The translations under genes were made by a program, and so were the position numbers. A stretch of 16,747 nt of DNA from Ignavibacteriales bacterium UBA1304 (GTDB lineage: Bacteria > Bacteroidota > Ignavibacteria > Ignavibacteriales > Ignavibacteriaceae), in assembly GCA_002307295.1 (NCBI GenBank), contig DBTY01000050.1, positions 1-16,747 of the forward strand, read 5' to 3'. Below, one piece after another: positions 15,062 to 16,747 of the stretch. The notes below the pieces were generated by a model. It was not told the DNA's origin. It searched no databases and worked only from the letters and a program-made list of their open reading frames with translations. Each line of letters opens with the position of its first letter. Within the stretch, counting starts at the first letter, position 1.

Positions 15062-15245
15062 AATTAAGCGGGGTTTTGTTTAATTTTATCCAAATTATCT
15101 CTTTTTAATAATAAAACCAATAGTAATATTAATCTGATTTAAACGGTAATTTTTTCAATTCGGCATATTTTTATTCCGTTTCATTTTGTCTCTTAAAATA
15201 ATTAAGTTTAAGTATTAATAATCAAACAATTCTTCCGAAAAACAG

Positions 15246-16706
15246 ATGAAAAAATATATTTATTCTTTTTTGTTAATCGCCTTGTTAATAAGCTCTGCGT
15301 TTTCGCAGGGGACTAAAAATGCCGCGGTCATATCCGCTGTTAAAGTGCAGGGACGGTTATTGGACGCGTCTTTTTCACATGTAAATTTTGAAGTTGGAGT
15401 TAAAGACTCGGTTACTTTTTATTATAATGCAGATTTTGCGCAAGTAGAAGCTTCGCAAATGCATTTCAAGGCTTTGTTAGACGGCAAAATAGCTGATGCG
15501 GATTTAAAAGGCGAATCGGGTAATTTTTTTACGTTAAAAAATCTGCCTGAAGGAACCCACGAAGTTAAAGTATCAGCATATACTTTAACTGGTTGGGAAT
15601 CGCTTCCAGCGGTTGTTACGTTTACTGTAAAGAAAACTACAAGTCAACAGGAAACAAAGCCCGATGCCGCTCAACAGGAGGGGATTTCGGCGTGGTCAGG
15701 CAACACAATTATATATATATTGTCCGGCGTTATTGTCTTACTTTTGATTGTAATTATAATTCTTCTAATGGCTCGAAAAAGAAAACCCCGTTTTTCTAAT
15801 GTCGGCGTTATTGAAAACCAAAAGGAAGAAATAAAAGACTACAAGTACTCGTATGAAAAACTAAAAAAAGAGATTAGAATATTAGATCAAGCTAATTCGT
15901 TTCTGAAAATTCAGATTCAGGAACTAAAGTCTACTGTTACTGATTTAGAAGACGCTAACGTGCAGCTTGTTAAACAGAAAGAAAGACTACAGGATAGCAA
16001 ACGTCAGTTGGAGGAGCTACAGAGTCAGAAAGATGAAATATTTGCTATGGCTGTTCACGATATTAAAAATCCTGCGTCAATCATTAAGGGCTTAATTGAA
16101 CTGCTTACGGATTATGATCTGAATGCAAAAGAACAACAGGATATAATGCACTCGCTTACTGAAACTTCCGCCAGAATAATTGCTCTTGCTCATCAAATGG
16201 CGACGGTTTGCGCTAAAACAACTCCTGAACCTGAAGTTAATCTGGAGCCCGCTTCTATAAAAGAAATAATTGATTCTGTTTGTAAACGAAATGTTTCTTA
16301 TGCTAATAATAAAAACGTCAAACTGATAAATAATACTTCGTCTACTATCCCAGAGGTGGATATTGATAAAGGAAAAATTGACGAGGTGTTTGATAACCTT
16401 ATTAATAACGCTATTAAATATGGCCCTGAAGATACTATTGTACAGGTAAGATCATATTTTAATCAGAGTAATATCATTGTAGAAATTGCCGATACGGGCG
16501 TGGGCTTTTCGGAAGAAGATTTGAAGCATATTTTTGGCAAGGGCGTTTTACTAAGCTCAAAACCGACTGGCGGAGAAACCCGCTCTGGTTTAGGATTATG
16601 GATTGTTAAAAAAATTATTGAAGACCATGGCGGTTCTATTAAAGTTGAAAGCGCTAAAGGAAGCGGCGCTAAGTTTACTATCGAACTGCCGCTTAAGGCA
16701 AAGTAA
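15246..16706 (+). CDS. Membrane sensor histidine kinase with Y_Y_Y-like extracellular domain
   Basis: The 486-residue protein has a signal peptide (about 1-20) and an outside beta domain at about 28-130. The end of that domain (LPEGTHEVKVSAYTLTGWE...VTFTV) matches the pattern of Y_Y_Y modules in hybrid two-component sensors. Then come a Gln-rich linker, a membrane helix at about 153-176 and a long coiled coil at about 186-265. HisKA follows with phospho-acceptor His271 (AVHDIKNP), and HATPase_c with the N box at 383-389 (DNLINNA), DTGVGF at 416-421 and GLGL at 448-451. No receiver or DNA-binding domain is attached, so a separate response regulator is expected; none is in the window, which ends 41 bases later. 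The usual beta-propeller that precedes Y_Y_Y in large sugar sensors is absent. It is divergent from the Crp/Fnr gene. Confidence 0.9.
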   Translation: MKKYIYSFLLIALLISSAFSQGTKNAAVISAVKVQGRLLDASFSHVNFEVGVKDSVTFYYNADFAQVEASQMHFKALLDGKIADADLKGESGNFFTLKNLPEGTHEVKVSAYTLTGWESLPAVVTFTVKKTTSQQETKPDAAQQEGISAWSGNTIIYILSGVIVLLLIVIIILLMARKRKPRFSNVGVIENQKEEIKDYKYSYEKLKKEIRILDQANSFLKIQIQELKSTVTDLEDANVQLVKQKERLQDSKRQLEELQSQKDEIFAMAVHDIKNPASIIKGLIELLTDYDLNAKEQQDIMHSLTETSARIIALAHQMATVCAKTTPEPEVNLEPASIKEIIDSVCKRNVSYANNKNVKLINNTSSTIPEVDIDKGKIDEVFDNLINNAIKYGPEDTIVQVRSYFNQSNIIVEIADTGVGFSEEDLKHIFGKGVLLSSKPTGGETRSGLGLWIVKKIIEDHGGSIKVESAKGSGAKFTIELPLKAK

Positions 16707-16747
16707 TTTCTAATTTAGGACGGGGGAGTGTAAAATAGTTTGTGTAA

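Noticed and set aside
1..16747. Defence system, CRISPR array, prophage or insertion sequence
   Set aside because: No regular spaced repeats, nuclease, helicase, toxin-antitoxin, integrase or transposase signature was seen on either strand.

Overview
The window looks like AT-rich chromosomal DNA from the Bacteroidota/Chlorobiota/Ignavibacteriota group, most likely an Ignavibacteria-like organism. This is inferred from three things. The protein at 447-1070 ends in a type IX secretion (Por) sorting domain of the 'NYPNPFNPSTTI' kind that is very common in that group. The HisA-like protein ends in a 'FPCQ-LW' tail that resembles, from memory, Chlorobium HisA. Several genes start without a clear Shine-Dalgarno site, and several use TTG starts. 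No tRNA, rRNA, CRISPR array, transposase or phage gene was seen.

Left edge (1-1070): the 3' end of a surface-type protein made of about 70-residue repeats (cut by the window edge), then a small secreted protein with a type IX sorting domain.

Plus-strand cluster (1255-8878): seven tightly packed genes, probably one operon. They are glycogen synthase (glgA), a GmhB-like HAD phosphatase, a lipoprotein that may be DUF4270-like, an outer-membrane beta-barrel protein, serine hydroxymethyltransferase (glyA), TatC and a long-chain polyprenyl diphosphate synthase. A candidate sigma-70-type promoter lies just before glgA. The mix combines storage polysaccharide, envelope assembly, one-carbon metabolism, protein export and quinone side-chain synthesis.

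Minus-strand cluster (8875-10675): a HisA-family TIM barrel, a stand-alone cyclic-nucleotide-binding-domain protein and a universal stress protein, transcribed in that order. The HisA-like protein keeps the two main catalytic aspartates but has changes at other conserved positions. The stress-protein gene overlaps the end of the prenyl synthase gene tail to tail.

Non-coding stretch (10676-11302): about 630 bases without a convincing gene, holding short repeats and inverted repeats and a less AT-rich central block.

Right part (11303-16706): an exported metal-dependent amidohydrolase on the plus strand. Facing it is a minus-strand group of a Crp/Fnr-type regulator, a small outer-membrane barrel and a nitroreductase-like protein with a lipoprotein signal. 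Divergent from the regulator is a membrane histidine kinase whose only outside domain resembles a Y_Y_Y module. The regulator, barrel and lipoprotein-nitroreductase group is the best candidate for an undescribed small system: a regulated envelope redox or detoxification function. That role is inference.
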